Below are positions 1 to 10,194 of a DNA stretch of 64,000 nucleotides, in pieces. The notes under the pieces are model-generated. The model worked only from the letters and a program-made list of their open reading frames with translations, was not told the origin of the DNA and searched no databases. The translations under genes and the position numbers were made by a program. The stretch's first letter is position 1; every line of letters begins with the position of its first letter. This DNA comes from Mesostigma viride (Eukaryota > Streptophyta > Mesostigmatophyceae > Mesostigmatales > Mesostigmataceae), in assembly GCA_009746045.1 (NCBI GenBank), contig RPFO01000389.1, forward strand, positions 131,001 to 195,000, written 5' to 3'.

Positions 1-101
1 CTTTTGAACTTTGCGACCCAAAATGAAGCCCATCAAAAGCAGTTTGCGAGCTCCATTCGCAAAGTAGTTTGTCACAAAGTGATTATGACCACTACGGTAG
101 G

Positions 102-340
102 CTAGACTGGCCCCTTGCCAGCCGCTGACCCAGAGGGTGCCCTGGCTGTGCTCCCGGCATCAGCCCCCGGCTGCATCGGGTGTGCCGGATGGAAGTGGCT
201 GGTTTGCGCCTGGCGCACGTCCCGGATCTGCTGCGAGACACCGATCTCCTGCGCGCGCGCCTCGTCCATGCGCTGGCGCGAGCGAAGGATGATGCGCTCC
301 CGCTGGCGCGCCAGGGATCCACGCGCATCCACGATGGAGC
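102..340 (-). CDS. Possible 3' terminal exon of a coiled-coil protein (partial)
   Basis: A GC-rich open frame on the minus strand ends at a TAG at 102-104 and starts after a plausible splice acceptor (CATCAG, 346-341). It encodes about 79 residues. The first part is charged and helix-like (arginine, glutamine and glutamate rich, with the run RSRQRMDEARAQEIG) and the C-terminal tail is rich in Pro, Ala and Gly. The heptad-like charged stretch weakly resembles the start of a Vti1-type SNARE helix, but no membrane anchor follows, so this is only a suggestion. Upstream exons would lie at higher coordinates and were not found. It could also be a chance GC-rich open frame. Confidence 0.3.
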
Positions 341-704
341 CTGATGCGGGGTTTTGCAGTGGTCGGTGGGGCGTGGGAATACAGGTTCGTCAGAAGAGGC
401 GCGTGTGCAGTGGGTAATTCGGGTGGGATCGCCGGAAGGAGAAGAAAAGAGCACCCATAGATCTTTTCTTTATGGAGAGCTACATGGAGCCTGACAAATG
501 GAGAAGGAAACTAGTGGACCTAGACAGAGAATGCTCAGAAGATATTGGGGAAGAATGCAACCGGGTGTTAACTGGCACCGGAGCACGCTGGCTTGCAGAT
601 GGAAGCAAAATCCAGAAGGCAGCAATATGGCAGCAAGACAGCTTGCACAAGGGGAAAAAAAAGTCAGCATGGGCGCATCACTTGCCTGAGCATCAACATG
701 GAGG
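341..704. other. No gene recognised
   Basis: GC-rich sequence to about 430 gives way to purine-rich sequence. I see no convincing exon, repeat or RNA. The part after about 700 joins the rRNA-like block. Confidence 0.4.
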
Positions 705-1369
705 GGTTGAATCCTCAGAGATAAGAAGAACACCAAAGGCGAAGGCAAATCTCTGGATATAACTCAAGCTGGATATTGAGCGAAAGCATGGGGAGGAAAC
801 CGGATCAGATTAGTTCATGCCGTAAACGACGAGAATTCATCCCCTTTTTAGGCAGAAAGCTATGCCGTCTGTTCTAGAAAACGTGGATCTAGCTTACACG
901 AGAAAGTTCTCCGCCTGGGGAGTACCATCGCCAGATTTAAACTCAAAGGCATCGGCGGGGGCTTGCACAAGGGGTGGGGAATGTGGTTCAAGTTGGCAGA
1001 ACGCGCAAACCTTATCAGTCGACAGTCGTTGAGTGGAAGTTTCTATTTACAAAATGGCCCTTTCAGAGCACTTTTACAGGTGCTGCATGGCTGGCGTCAA
1101 CTCGTGTTGTTGGACGTAGGGTTTAGCTTCAAGAAGAGCGCAACCCTTTTCCTATGCCAGCTTTACATTCTTTGTACTAGTATCTATTTTTCTTACGAAA
1201 TGGCGGATTGTAAATAGGAGGAAGGCAAGAATGACGCCAGGTCCTCATGGCCCTTATAGGCTGGGCTAGACACGTGCTACAATGGCAAGTACGATGGGGG
1301 AAAATGATGGAAATCGAAGACAATCCAGAAACCTTGTCTTAGTTCGGATTGTTCTCTGAAACTCAAGAA

Positions 1370-1405
<36 letters not shown>

Positions 1406-1597
1406 CGCTGCGGTAAATATGTACCCGGGCCTTGTAAACACCGCCCGTCACACCCTGGAAATCATTTTTATCCAATGCCAAAAAAGGAAACAGGTCTATT
1501 TACTACTCTCGCCCGAATTTTTTCCTGGAGCCTTATAACCAAGGTAAAAATTAACTGAAGGCGTAACAAGGTCACACTACGGGAATGTGCCGGTGAT
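705..1597 (+). rRNA. Mitochondrial-type small-subunit rRNA, 3' half (probable nuclear insert)
   Basis: The stretch follows bacterial-type 16S rRNA in order: GCGAAAGCATGGGGAG (about 781), GCCGTAAACGACGAG (about 818), CGCCTGGGGAGTACC (about 911), CTCAAAGGCATCGGCGGGG (about 942), CAGGTGCTGCATGGCTG (about 1076), GAGCGCAACCCTT (about 1136), GGAGGAAGGCAAGAATGACG (about 1217), CACGTGCTACAATGG (about 1271), ATCGCTAGTAATCGCGGATC (about 1382), TGTAAACACCGCCCGTCACA (about 1433) and GCGTAACAAGG (about 1560). Divergence at normally invariant sites (for example GGCATCGGCGGGG instead of GAATTGACGGGG) fits a mitochondrial rather than a plastid or bacterial gene. The 5' half, including the 530 loop, is absent, and the neighbours are nuclear repeats and a spliced gene, so a nuclear copy of mitochondrial DNA is the simplest reading. 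A contig chimera is the alternative. Confidence 0.85.
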
Positions 1598-2400
1598 ATA
1601 TATTTTATTAAACATACAAAACCCCACTGCCGTGTTGACGCCTGCGCGCACGCGTAAGGTGAATTAGGTGAACACAGGTAGTTGCAAGAAAATGACTTAT
1701 CGAGTCATGCGTCAACCAACACAGGGTAGGTAGGTAGGTGGTTGGTTGGTTGGGAGGCTGGGCGGTTGGATGTGTGGGTAAGTAGGTAGGTAGGTAAGCC
1801 CAGCTAATGCGTGGAAAAGCGCCCATCTGTCCCTTACTTCCACGCATATGTACTAGCATCAGGAGGAAGTTGCATACGGTCCAAATAGAACTGCGATAAG
1901 TCGAAGAAAGCGACCTTTGGGAAGAATCAGGATGCCAGGTGGCGAATGGCGACACGTTTTCCTAGGGATGGCAGGCGCGCCGCAGGGCATCGCATAAAAC
2001 TGAGGAGCTACTGGGGCGTGCTGCACGGCGCAGGGAGCTATGGCTTGGCCGATTGCCAAGGGGGGCAGAGGTCGTAAGACAATGAGTGAATCACTGTACA
2101 AGTTAGAGCCTACCAGGCAGTGCTGCACAGGCCACATAGCTACAAAAGGGTTGGACGTGAAACCGGTAGGGGCAGGCGGTCGTACAACGACGGTACCACA
2201 CGCTCAGCAGGGACGATGAGGAGTGCCACAAGGGGGACTGGCGCAAGGGGGACTGGCACAAGGCGAAAGACATCCCTCGGCAGCATAAGCAAACATCCCC
2301 ACCCTTGCCATGCCCCAGGCCAGGCAGCAACTATCGCACACACACACACAGCGTGGTTAAGGTATGCCAATCGCACTACTATGTAGCAGCCCTGCTTCAA
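1598..2400. repeat. Intergenic sequence with GGTA/TTGG microsatellite
   Basis: A short compound microsatellite at about 1725-1797 has GGTA and TTGG units. The rest (1800-2400) is unique-looking sequence downstream of the LRR gene, with a short CA run near 2338. No gene recognised. Confidence 0.6.
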
Positions 2401-3667
2401 CTAGACCGCACACCCACCTTCCATGGCTGCCCACGAGTCGCCCGTGAGGTCCATCGCGAGTGGCAGAAGCGCCTTGAGCACCTCCACCTCGTCGCGCAGG
2501 TCCTCTGCGTTCTCCAGGGTGTCCCTGGCCAGCGCGAAGTAGCCTGGCTTCTTCCTGCCCGCGCCACCTCCGCCCCCCTCCTCGCCTCCCTTTCCCCCCT
2601 TGGCCCCGTCTTCTTCCTCCTCCTCGTCCTCCTCATCGTTGCCTTCGTCCACATCAAGCAATTCCTGGGGAACCTCCTGCTCCAGGGACAGGTAGCACTC
2701 CTTGCGCCGCCGGTTGGTCAGCTTCACGCCATCCAGTTCCAGCAGACCAGGAAGCCCCACGACGAGGCTTTCGGGGTAGCCATGCCGGTCGCAGCAGGGG
2801 TTGCCCTCCAGCCGCAGGAAGGCAAGCGAGGGGGGCAGGTCGGCCGCGAGGGCAGTGAAGATGCGGTTGTGGGAGAGGTCGAGGAACTTGAGGTGGGGCA
2901 GCGTGACAAGCACGCCCTCGAGCGATGTCAGCTGGTTGTGGGAGATCGTGAGGAAGCGCAGGGACGTGGGCAGGGAGGGGCCGATGCGGACCTGCGGGTG
3001 GCAGCAAATACAGACAGCGCCGAATTAGCATTAAGAGGACTTCATGTTCGAATGCCATCATGAATACTTTGCGAGGATTGAGAGCGGCTTTAGTAGAATA
3101 GCTCTCCATCACTGCAAGGCTAGCATTGCAGTTACGTTGATGCAATTAGGCAGCATTGCACTTAACGTCATCCAAAATACAGTCTAGTTACGTGCACTTG
3201 AGCACGTAAGGACGTGTGATAGGAGTGCGCACATGACTATATAAGTAATGGCTGAGCACGTCGTTCGTAAGGCTTTACTTGAAGGCCAGCATGGCCAAAG
3301 CTGTTGCAAATATCCATGCCACCGACGACGATGACGAAGTGGAACGTACCAGGCGGTTATACTGGAGGTACAAATTGGTCACAGCCGGAACAAAACGCAA
3401 GGCATCACCCAGCGAGGAGATGCGCTCTCGGTCCAGTCGCACGTGCGTTACACGCGTCAGCGCTGCCAAAATAGCAACCCCGTCGTCCCCCTCTAAAAGC
3501 TCCTCTGGCAAGTTTCGGTCGGCAATACATTCGACGGAAAGGGTTTGAGAAGGCTTCGCCTCCTCCGCTAATTTTAACCTTAATTCCAATTCCTTTCCTG
3601 CTAGCTCTACGTCTTCCTCCTCAGGAAGAGCACCTGGCTCCTCTTCTTGTGCAGCGATCTCGCTCAT
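2401..3667 (-). CDS. LRRC46: LRRC46-like leucine-rich-repeat ciliary protein (two exons)
   Basis: Two minus-strand exons, 3667-3350 and 2991-2401, are joined over a 358-bp intron with a GTACGT donor and a CCCGCAG acceptor; the join is in phase and gives 302 residues ending in TAG. Exon 1 has an acidic N-terminus and the first repeat (VTHVRLDRERISSL, then LYLQYNRL). Exon 2 continues with two or three more repeats (LRFLTISHNQLTSL, LKFLDLSHNRI, LAFLRLEGNPC), the LRR cap (GYPESLVVGLPGLLELDGV), an acidic run and a helical tail. The order of repeats and the NPC-x(3)-GY cap match animal LRRC46, a ciliary/axonemal protein. The start chosen is the only ATG opening this frame. The intron is the only interruption and the gene looks intact. 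It implies an organism with flagella. Confidence 0.85.
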
Positions 3668-4052
3668 TGTGCGCTAGCAAATCAACAACGGAAATGCGCA
3701 CACACCCGACCTCGATTTTAGACGCCAACACTGGCGATTTTCTACGCCATTAAACGCATTGCCAATGAGGTATCTGCCGGCAAAGATCTAAGTGGAAATG
3801 GGCCCAGTAATGCTTAGCGCGAAATTTCGTGAAAGGCCAAGATGCTGGTACTTGTAAATCCTGCCGTGGCGAAGAACTGACACATGAGTTCGATAGAGTC
3901 AACCACAAAAGCCTTTGAAATTTGCTTTGCATGCAGGGCCGGCAGCCCGCCGAAGATGGATATGGAACCCGATGGGAGTTATTATATATGGGAGCGTGAA
4001 TTTGAAGCTCCCTACCGTAAAAAGCTTTGCTCGCGATTGCTGACTTCAAGTA
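3668..4052. other. Intergenic, possible promoter region of the LRR gene
   Basis: About 385 bp between the LRR start codon and the TA-flanked transposon. It should contain the promoter of the minus-strand LRR gene, but I see no clear TATA box or other motif. Confidence 0.3.
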
Positions 4053-5088
4053 CAGGCATTCACGCCTTAAGTTGGGTTGGCTTAAGTTGGGTTCACGCCT
4101 TAAGTTGGGTCGCAGTTGGCTGCATGGCGAACCCAACTTAAGGCTGATGGCTGTACTAGGAAAAACCCAACTTAAGGCGTGTAGGGGCTTCTAGCGCGGT
4201 GTGGCACTGATTTTTTACTGCCGCGACTTGAGTTTTTTCCCGCGCCGGTGGTCCGACAGGGTTTCCGCGCCATCCAACACTAAGGATCTATAAAATTCAC
4301 TGCATGTCTTGGTCAGTTGGGCGCTGAAATCAGTCATCATTGTATTATATACATGGGCAAACGGCTTGCTGTTCAAACGCGTTCGTCACATTAGAACCCA
4401 TCATAAATGCGACACAATGGCCGACAAAACTGATAAGGCCAAAATCCAAATGCGGAACGCACTGTTTTCGGGCAGCGGGGCAGCGTCCAGCAAAAAGCAG
4501 AAACGAGACACCACAGGCGAGAAGGCAGCCGGTGGCAAGGGCAAGCTGTCAAACCAGCAAAAATTGAACGGCTATGGCCTTCTTGTCGTAAGGGTTGCTG
4601 CGCTCTCTGACATGGCGACATATTTCGCCGGGATCAGCAACGTTGTTGGCATTCACGTGCACTAAACCGTTCACCGTTATTCAGTTAGACCAGTCCTGGT
4701 GACAGTGGCCATGGACGGGATTACTGTTTGAGTCCGGATGCTAGGGAAGACGAGGCTAGAGAGTAAATAGCCACGATTACCGCGCATAGAACGCGCATGC
4801 CTGCCCTATGCAGCACACCAAGTTTTGGCTAGCACGGTGGGGTGCTTCACCTGCCCACAGCCGGTTTGAGGACTTGCATCCAAGTTCCGACCCGAAATAC
4901 GACTTTGATGGTGAACTCTTTAGTGCAGTTGATCGGCCTTGACGAGAGCTTTCAAAAGACACCCTGAAGTCCTTCAGCAGGGCTGGGGGTCGCAAGTTAT
5001 GGTAACGTAACGGCTTAAGTTGGGTTCACGCCTTAAGTTGGGTTGACCCCAAGAAACCCTCGAACCCAACTTAAGGCGTGAATGCCTG
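4053..5088. mobile_element. DNA transposon with 26-bp TIR and TA target duplication
   Basis: The ends are perfect 26-bp inverted repeats beginning CAGGCATTCACGCC (4053 rightward and 5088 leftward), flanked by TA at 4051-4052 and 5089-5090. The inner half of the TIR, with the core CTTAAGTTGGGTT, recurs several times in both orientations just inside each end (4070-4180, 5011-5068), so the ends can fold back extensively. TA duplication with a CAGG start fits the Tc1/mariner group, but no transposase is visible in its 1036 bp, so it is non-autonomous or belongs elsewhere. It carries a small lysine-rich open frame. Confidence 0.85.
4417..4665 (+). CDS. Short lysine-rich open frame inside the TA element
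   Basis: The frame starts ATGGCCGAC and gives up to 82 residues; the first 56 or so look coding (MADKTDKAKIQMRNALF, then lysine/serine-rich, with KLSNQQKLNGYGLL). A splice donor GTAAGG follows GGCCTTCTTGTC at about 4590, so this is probably a first exon whose downstream exons are missing, that is, a captured gene start or the 5' remnant of a transposase gene. No domain recognised. Confidence 0.35.
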   Translation: MADKTDKAKIQMRNALFSGSGAASSKKQKRDTTGEKAAGGKGKLSNQQKLNGYGLLVVRVAALSDMATYFAGISNVVGIHVH

Positions 5089-6150
5089 TAACGTGCGTTG
5101 AAACTTTCGTCGGCATTAAGTTACGATTCTTAAGGTTACGTACCCGCGTTAAGTTACGACGCCGAAGTTTGGGCGGCGACCGTAACTTGAGCCTAGGTGC
5201 CACCGGGTATGGCCCAATTTGAAGGCGTAACCTGGGCGTAAGTCCACTTTTGACCGCGAAAATGGACAAGACAAGAGATGACTTGACTTGGGCCAGTCCG
5301 GACGAAAGAACCCGCCAACTGTGATGCCAATTTTACCCCGACTAGGTTGACGCCGGTTCTCAAATTATTGTCAAATTGTCAAAATTGTCACTTCATTCAC
5401 GCCGGCGGACTACCTACGGACTAGGTAACTGCGGACTGCTTGACGCGGAGTCGCCGGGCTTCAAGTTCTGTAACTTACCAAACTCGCCGCGAGATGCCGC
5501 CACGCCTTTTTATACTTCTTTTGGTACATGGCTTGCGTTGGGTTCATCGACGAGCATCGACGGTGCAATCCGACGGCGGAGAATAAGTTCGCCACAGCAC
5601 AGCGCGACGCAATGGCTCTTTTCCATGTACAACGTAAGATGCAAGGTCCGCAACGCTGACCGGAAATTCCGTCCAACACCATCGTACAGTACTACCAGTC
5701 AACCTCCGCCCTCTGAGAATTTGAGAATTGAGATATCAGGAGCCAATTTAGTTACCCCGACTGTGATGGTTTTGCAATATTGTGACGTTTCAGCAGCTAA
5801 GTACAACTGATCTCAACTGATAAAAATCCTTTTAGCCAGGTGCATGCAGGTTGCCCGCAATCATCAATGAGGCAAGTCACATCACACTAGTGTAGCGTCA
5901 TGCCGAAAGCACAGAAGGGCAAAGACAACGAAAATGAGGCCGGGGACAATGTCCATGATAAATGGAAGGCGCTGTTAACCACGGGTTGCCAGTGTCCCGT
6001 TCCCTGACAAGGACGCATGCCTCGCCGTCAGCTGCAACGTTATTATTGTTGGCATGCAGGCCATGATTGACAGTGAAGGACGCTAATTCCCTCACCACTG
6101 TCCGGTCCCCGGCCCATTGTTTTGCCACTGCAAGCAAATGTGAGGCCGGC
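5089..6150. repeat. Hairpin repeat of the TTAAGTTACGACGCC family and unassigned sequence
   Basis: At about 5110-5215 lies a palindromic repeat (core CGCGTTAAGTTACGACGCCG) that recurs as a roughly 100-bp direct copy at 7098-7205. At 5500-5630 a short minus-strand frame contains a MYQKKYKK motif that resembles MYHKKYKE at about 44570, suggesting related element interiors. At 5900 a short lysine-rich plus-strand frame (MPKAQKGKDNENEAGDN) resembles a first exon but stops after 35 residues. Nothing else recognised. Confidence 0.5.
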
Positions 6151-6154
6151 TGGA

Positions 6155-6735
6155 AATAATTAATTAGACTCGTGCTCCCGTTGGGGAGTCACGGAGCATT
6201 AACCCCGATGGATGGATGGATGGGTGCACACATTCCTACCGGTCTAATCTATCTACATTGGCTACATACTACATCTATCTAACAACATTCTAACTACAAC
6301 ATCTATCTAGGCAGCCGCACGCTGCCCTACTAGGGGGAGCTATCTAGCGTGCCTCCCGCGGGATTGCACACGCGGGCGCTTCCCCACTGGGGGGGGCTCG
6401 TTCTCCTCTATGACCTGGGCCCACTTGGCCTTGTCCATCATCTTCTTCCAAATCACGGAGAGGCCTAGGCCCCCCATGTCCTCTACTAGCTGTTCCTTGA
6501 AGGTGCGGGCCTTGCGGCGTCTAACATCACTGGGCCCAGCCCACGTCAGGAGGTGCCGGCCAGGCTGGGCTGGTCGCAGTCCTGCGGGGGGGCCACGTGA
6601 GGTGTCTACCTGGTTGGTGCGAGATAGGTGCCCTACTAGCTGCAGGCGGCGTTGCTTAATTGTGCTGGTGATATAGGGCATGCCCTGGTTCAGGTCCTCA
6701 TTGCGGACATGAGCAGCGGCTGGAAATAGGGATCC
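6155..6735 (-). mobile_element. 5'-truncated LINE fragment (C-terminal ORF2 end, 3' hairpin, TTAA tail)
   Basis: A minus-strand frame (about 6733-6340) encodes the region behind the reverse transcriptase of LINE ORF2 (RNEDL, RRLQLVGHLSRTNQVDTS, WKKMMDKAKWAQVIEE). It is followed by a short CATC run (6208-6221), a stem-loop (GTGACTCCCCAACGGGAGCAC type, about 6170-6200) and an AATTAATTA tail at about 6155. The same order is seen in other LINE ends in this window. Truncated at the 5' side and inactive. Confidence 0.75.
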
Positions 6736-6789
6736 GCTACCGAGTCTAGTTGTCGGTTTAGGGGTTGAAACACGGTAGTTTTGGTAAAA

Positions 6790-9440
6790 AACGCAAGCAC
6801 TGTGTGGCTACACCCGGCGTATACCTCACCGCCGGCCTCGACCAACATATCTAGCATGAAAAATGGACTTTCGACGACTTTGATGCTGCAGCTGGATCGG
6901 GCTTGACGAGAGCTGTCGATTGCCGTATAGAAGTCCGTCAGAGGAGGAGGGGGTGGGCTGCTAGCCTAATTCTACCGTTAAGTTACGTACCCGCGTTAAG
7001 TTACGACGCCCTGAAATTGGCGGCGATCGTAACTTAACGCGGGTATGATTGTATGTACAAGGGTTCGAACTTCGAAGAAAGCCAATTTATTAAACTCATT
7101 CCTGCGTTAAGTTACGATTCTTTAGGTTCCGTTCCCGCGTCAAGTTACGACGCCGAAGTGTTGGCGGCGACCGTAACTTTAAAGCCTGGGTGCCATCGTA
7201 ACTTAAGGGGACGGTCCCGGCGCGAATATTTTGGCGCCGAAAAATTCGCGGTACCCGTCCGTACCGTGAAAAAGTGGTGCACGGGGCGCGCACCCCTACC
7301 GGAGCTGGCCATGGCGACGTGCTTTCAGGCAGAGTAGAAAAAGATAGCTCGCGGAATGCAGAGAAACTGAGAGAATCTTAAAGACGATGAGTAAATGATA
7401 CTACTTCGTAGCGGAGTTTGCGTTTTTTGCAGTGTCGATGATTTTATTGATGACCATCGCGACGGGGGTCCAATCTGATGTTTTTGTCGAGAGGAATAAA
7501 ATAGAATGCACGCTGGCGGCGGTGATTGTCAGGTTTTATGGGCTTTACCTAACGTCAAGGATGCGTTTAAATTTTTATTGGTAAAGCTTTAAAAAATTTG
7601 TTGGGTTTCGGCAAGATTTCCGTCATGATCGGTAAGACACTCTCCAGGCTCGCGGGATGCGCGTCTTATTATTCCATGGAAGGTTGTTCTTTCTTGCGCC
7701 GCTGGGCGAAGGACAAAAACGGTAATGGTGGGATCGTGTGATCAACGTGACCCTATGAATGTTTCGCTTCCTTTATGGGTTATCGACGCAAGTTTTCGGC
7801 TTTTTTCCGTGCAGTTAGCGCCAGGTATAATGCCATTCCGCGCTGCGCATCGCCAGATTCCTGGCACCTTTCAGTGGTTTTTATGTACGTTGCATGGCTG
7901 GGACGTGTCAAAGCGTGACCGTGGCATATCGTCAAGTTGTCAGGGATTTGCTGAGTGGTTTCTTGGAAGGAGATTGCTAACAGCACTCAGTTTTGTGTGA
8001 ATCTTGACGCGGCCTTTCTTAGCAGAGGCTTCATTGTGGTTAGAGGCTCACAAGCTTGAGTTTGATTCTTGGCAAACAATTGCGCTGGAAAGAAAGGTGG
8101 CAGTGGTTTTTCTGAGGGGCATACTGCATGGGTGGAACTGCACGTAGGTAGGGGTTATCGTTGTCTTGTTGGCCTTTCTCCCACTAAAATGGGAGAGCCC
8201 TAATTCATGCTAGCAAGGCAAGGTAACCATGGTGAGAAGCCTTGGCAATCAGCATGTATGATAATTCTGCTTTCTCTGTGGACTGTCTGTTGTTACCCTT
8301 GTTGGTTGGGCAATTAGTGGATATGGCTTTCTAGGGTGTGTTTGAGCTTGGTTTTGGGATGATGCCCACACCATAAACCTGGAATATGCTTTAGAAGTGT
8401 TGGCTAGGCATGTTGAGCTACCTGCCTCATTGTTGTGCACACACACAACAGGTTGCCCGTGTCGAGGTAAGGCAAGGGCACATGACGTGCCCAGCCACCT
8501 CCTTGTACATTGTGGTTGAATTGGGCATGGTCAGGAGCCTTTTGGATGGCATAGGAAGTGTTAGTGTGCCTTAATACTCACTAATGCCTTCCTTAGCGTC
8601 TGCACAGGTGGCCAACTGCCAAAATTAATAACTGCTACAGCTGAGCTCAGAATGCCACCAAACTTTGACAGTGCCTTCTATGGTCATGACAGAATTTGGC
8701 TATTACTTTTTAGGCCTAATTGATGTGTTATGAGTGTGTATGGGGACGCCCCGCCTAAAAAAGCGTATTTTTGGCCCAAAAATTAATAACTCAAAGGGAT
8801 GTGCTGATTTTGTTGATCCAATTAGGTAGAAACCATGTCCCATGACATTTTTATATGGGTATTACTTTTTTCATGCAACTGGTTCTCCCACTGTTCTGGG
8901 CAAGATGTGCCCCGGACAGCGTTTTTTTCTATTTTTAGCTCATAGCCGGTGTATGGCTGGGGGTAGTACCCCCAACAAGTGGTGGTATGCATGCCCAAAC
9001 ATCATGTTTATGGTCCCCAAACATCATTCAGTGGTTGTCAGTTTCATTTCTGTAGTTATTAGGGGGGTTCAGTTTTGATACATTTCCATGGGACCCTCCC
9101 CTTAACGCGGCATTGAGCCAAACTGTAGGCGTCAGGCTACAGTCATTATCGCGTTAAGTTGCGATCGACGCCCAAAATTCGGCGTCGCAACTTAACGGTA
9201 ACGCAACTTAACGGTAGAATTAGGCTAGCATCCCACCCCCTCCTCTCACGGACTTCTATACAGCATTCGACAGCTCTCATCAAGCCCGATCCAACTGCAG
9301 CACTATCAAAGCCACCCAAAGTCCATTTTCCTGTTTTTCCATACCACGAATCTTTTCATGATTTTTGTGAGAAAGGCGGGCTGGCTACCGCCGGCAATAC
9401 AGGTGAGCCCCGCCGGGTGCAGCCAGCCAGCCGCCACACA
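6790..9440. repeat. Region bounded by long imperfect inverted repeats
   Basis: About 250 bp at 6790-7040 reappears in inverted orientation at about 9165-9440 (shared blocks include GGATCGGGCTTGA, GAAGTCCGT, CTAGCCTAATTCTACCGTTA and AAAATGGACTTT). The innermost parts are the palindromic TTAAGTT(A/G)CG hairpins. This looks like an old fold-back element about 2.6 kb long. Its interior (7340-9110) is AT-richer, has no gene I can support and holds one TTAA-flanked module at 7202. A third relative of the arm lies at about 4890-4990. Confidence 0.55.
7202..7327 (+). repeat. TTAA-GGGGAC module with GGCCATGGCGAC core
   Basis: The module begins CTTAAGGGGAC, has an AT/GC palindromic patch around GAATATTTTGGCGC, then GTACCGTGAAA, and ends TGGCCATGGCGACGTGC. 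It matches both arms of the element at 9823-10140 and, inverted, 41301-41424. Confidence 0.6.
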
Positions 9441-9822
9441 GTGCGTGAGTGCCCGTCAAAATTACGGATACCACAAAAGTGTCGTCATGTGCCGCGCCCT
9501 GCATGCTACTGATGTACCGCAATCCGCAGGCTGCTAATCCATACTAAAATGCAATTAGGTATGCAGCCCGGTCCTCGCGAACCTTTGGGATCTCGTGCGA
9601 CAGCCGTAGCGGTCCGTGCTGCTTGGTTGGACTAGTGTCAGATGGTGTCCTCTGGAATCTTTCGCGTCGGCGCCTTGGCCAATCCCCGCTGGTCCCAAAG
9701 TTGTCGGAAAAAATAGTGTGACCATATGAAAAGTGTCACGCGTTTGGCGGTTACGAAAATTCGTGCTGAAACGTTTACGAAATGGCGTGTCGTACCTCGT
9801 CGTGCTGAGGAGTGTCCTTTTC
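9441..9822. other. No gene recognised
   Basis: About 380 bp between two repeat elements. A GC-rich open frame continues on the minus strand from the neighbouring element but has no recognisable domain. Confidence 0.4.
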
Positions 9823-10140
9823 CTTAAGGGGACATGACACATCCGAATTTTTTGGCGCCAAAAAATTCGCGCCGGTACCGTCGGTACCCCCGGACCGTGA
9901 AATTGTGGTGCACAATGCGCACACCTCGTGCGGGGGTGGCCATGGCGACGTGCGTTCCGTAAAAATTTGCCTATTCGGCCAGGCGACAAGCGAAGCCCTA
10001 CATTGCTAGTTTTGCCTAAACGCAGTCGCCATGGCCACTTCCGCAAGGGGTGCGCGCACCGTGCACCCACTTTTCACGGTACGGCTGTTACCGCGAATTT
10101 TTTCGCGCGGAAAATATTCGCCGCGCCGCGTCCCCTTAAG
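9823..10140. mobile_element. Short inverted-repeat element with TTAA at both ends
   Basis: A 318-bp unit has the two arms of the GGGGAC module facing each other: CTTAAGGGGAC at 9823 and GTCCCCTTAAG ending at 10140. The arms diverge somewhat but share the GCGAATTTTTT, ACCGTGAAA and GTGGCCATGGCGAC blocks. If TTAA is the target duplication, the element proper is 9828-10135. No coding capacity. A TTAAGTTGCGACGCC hairpin follows at 10140-10185. Confidence 0.65.
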
Positions 10141-10194
10141 TTGCGACGCCGAATTTTAGGCGTCAATCGCAACTTCACGCGGTAATGACTATGT

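Noticed and set aside
705-1597. Bacterial contamination because of 16S-like sequence
   Set aside because: Sequence departs from bacterial invariants in a mitochondrial manner, is only half a gene and lies beside spliced eukaryotic genes.
2120-3063. Plus-strand 252-residue frame over 2305-3063
   Set aside because: Antisense to the LRRC46-like exon 2, which has the recognisable repeats and a matching splice acceptor.
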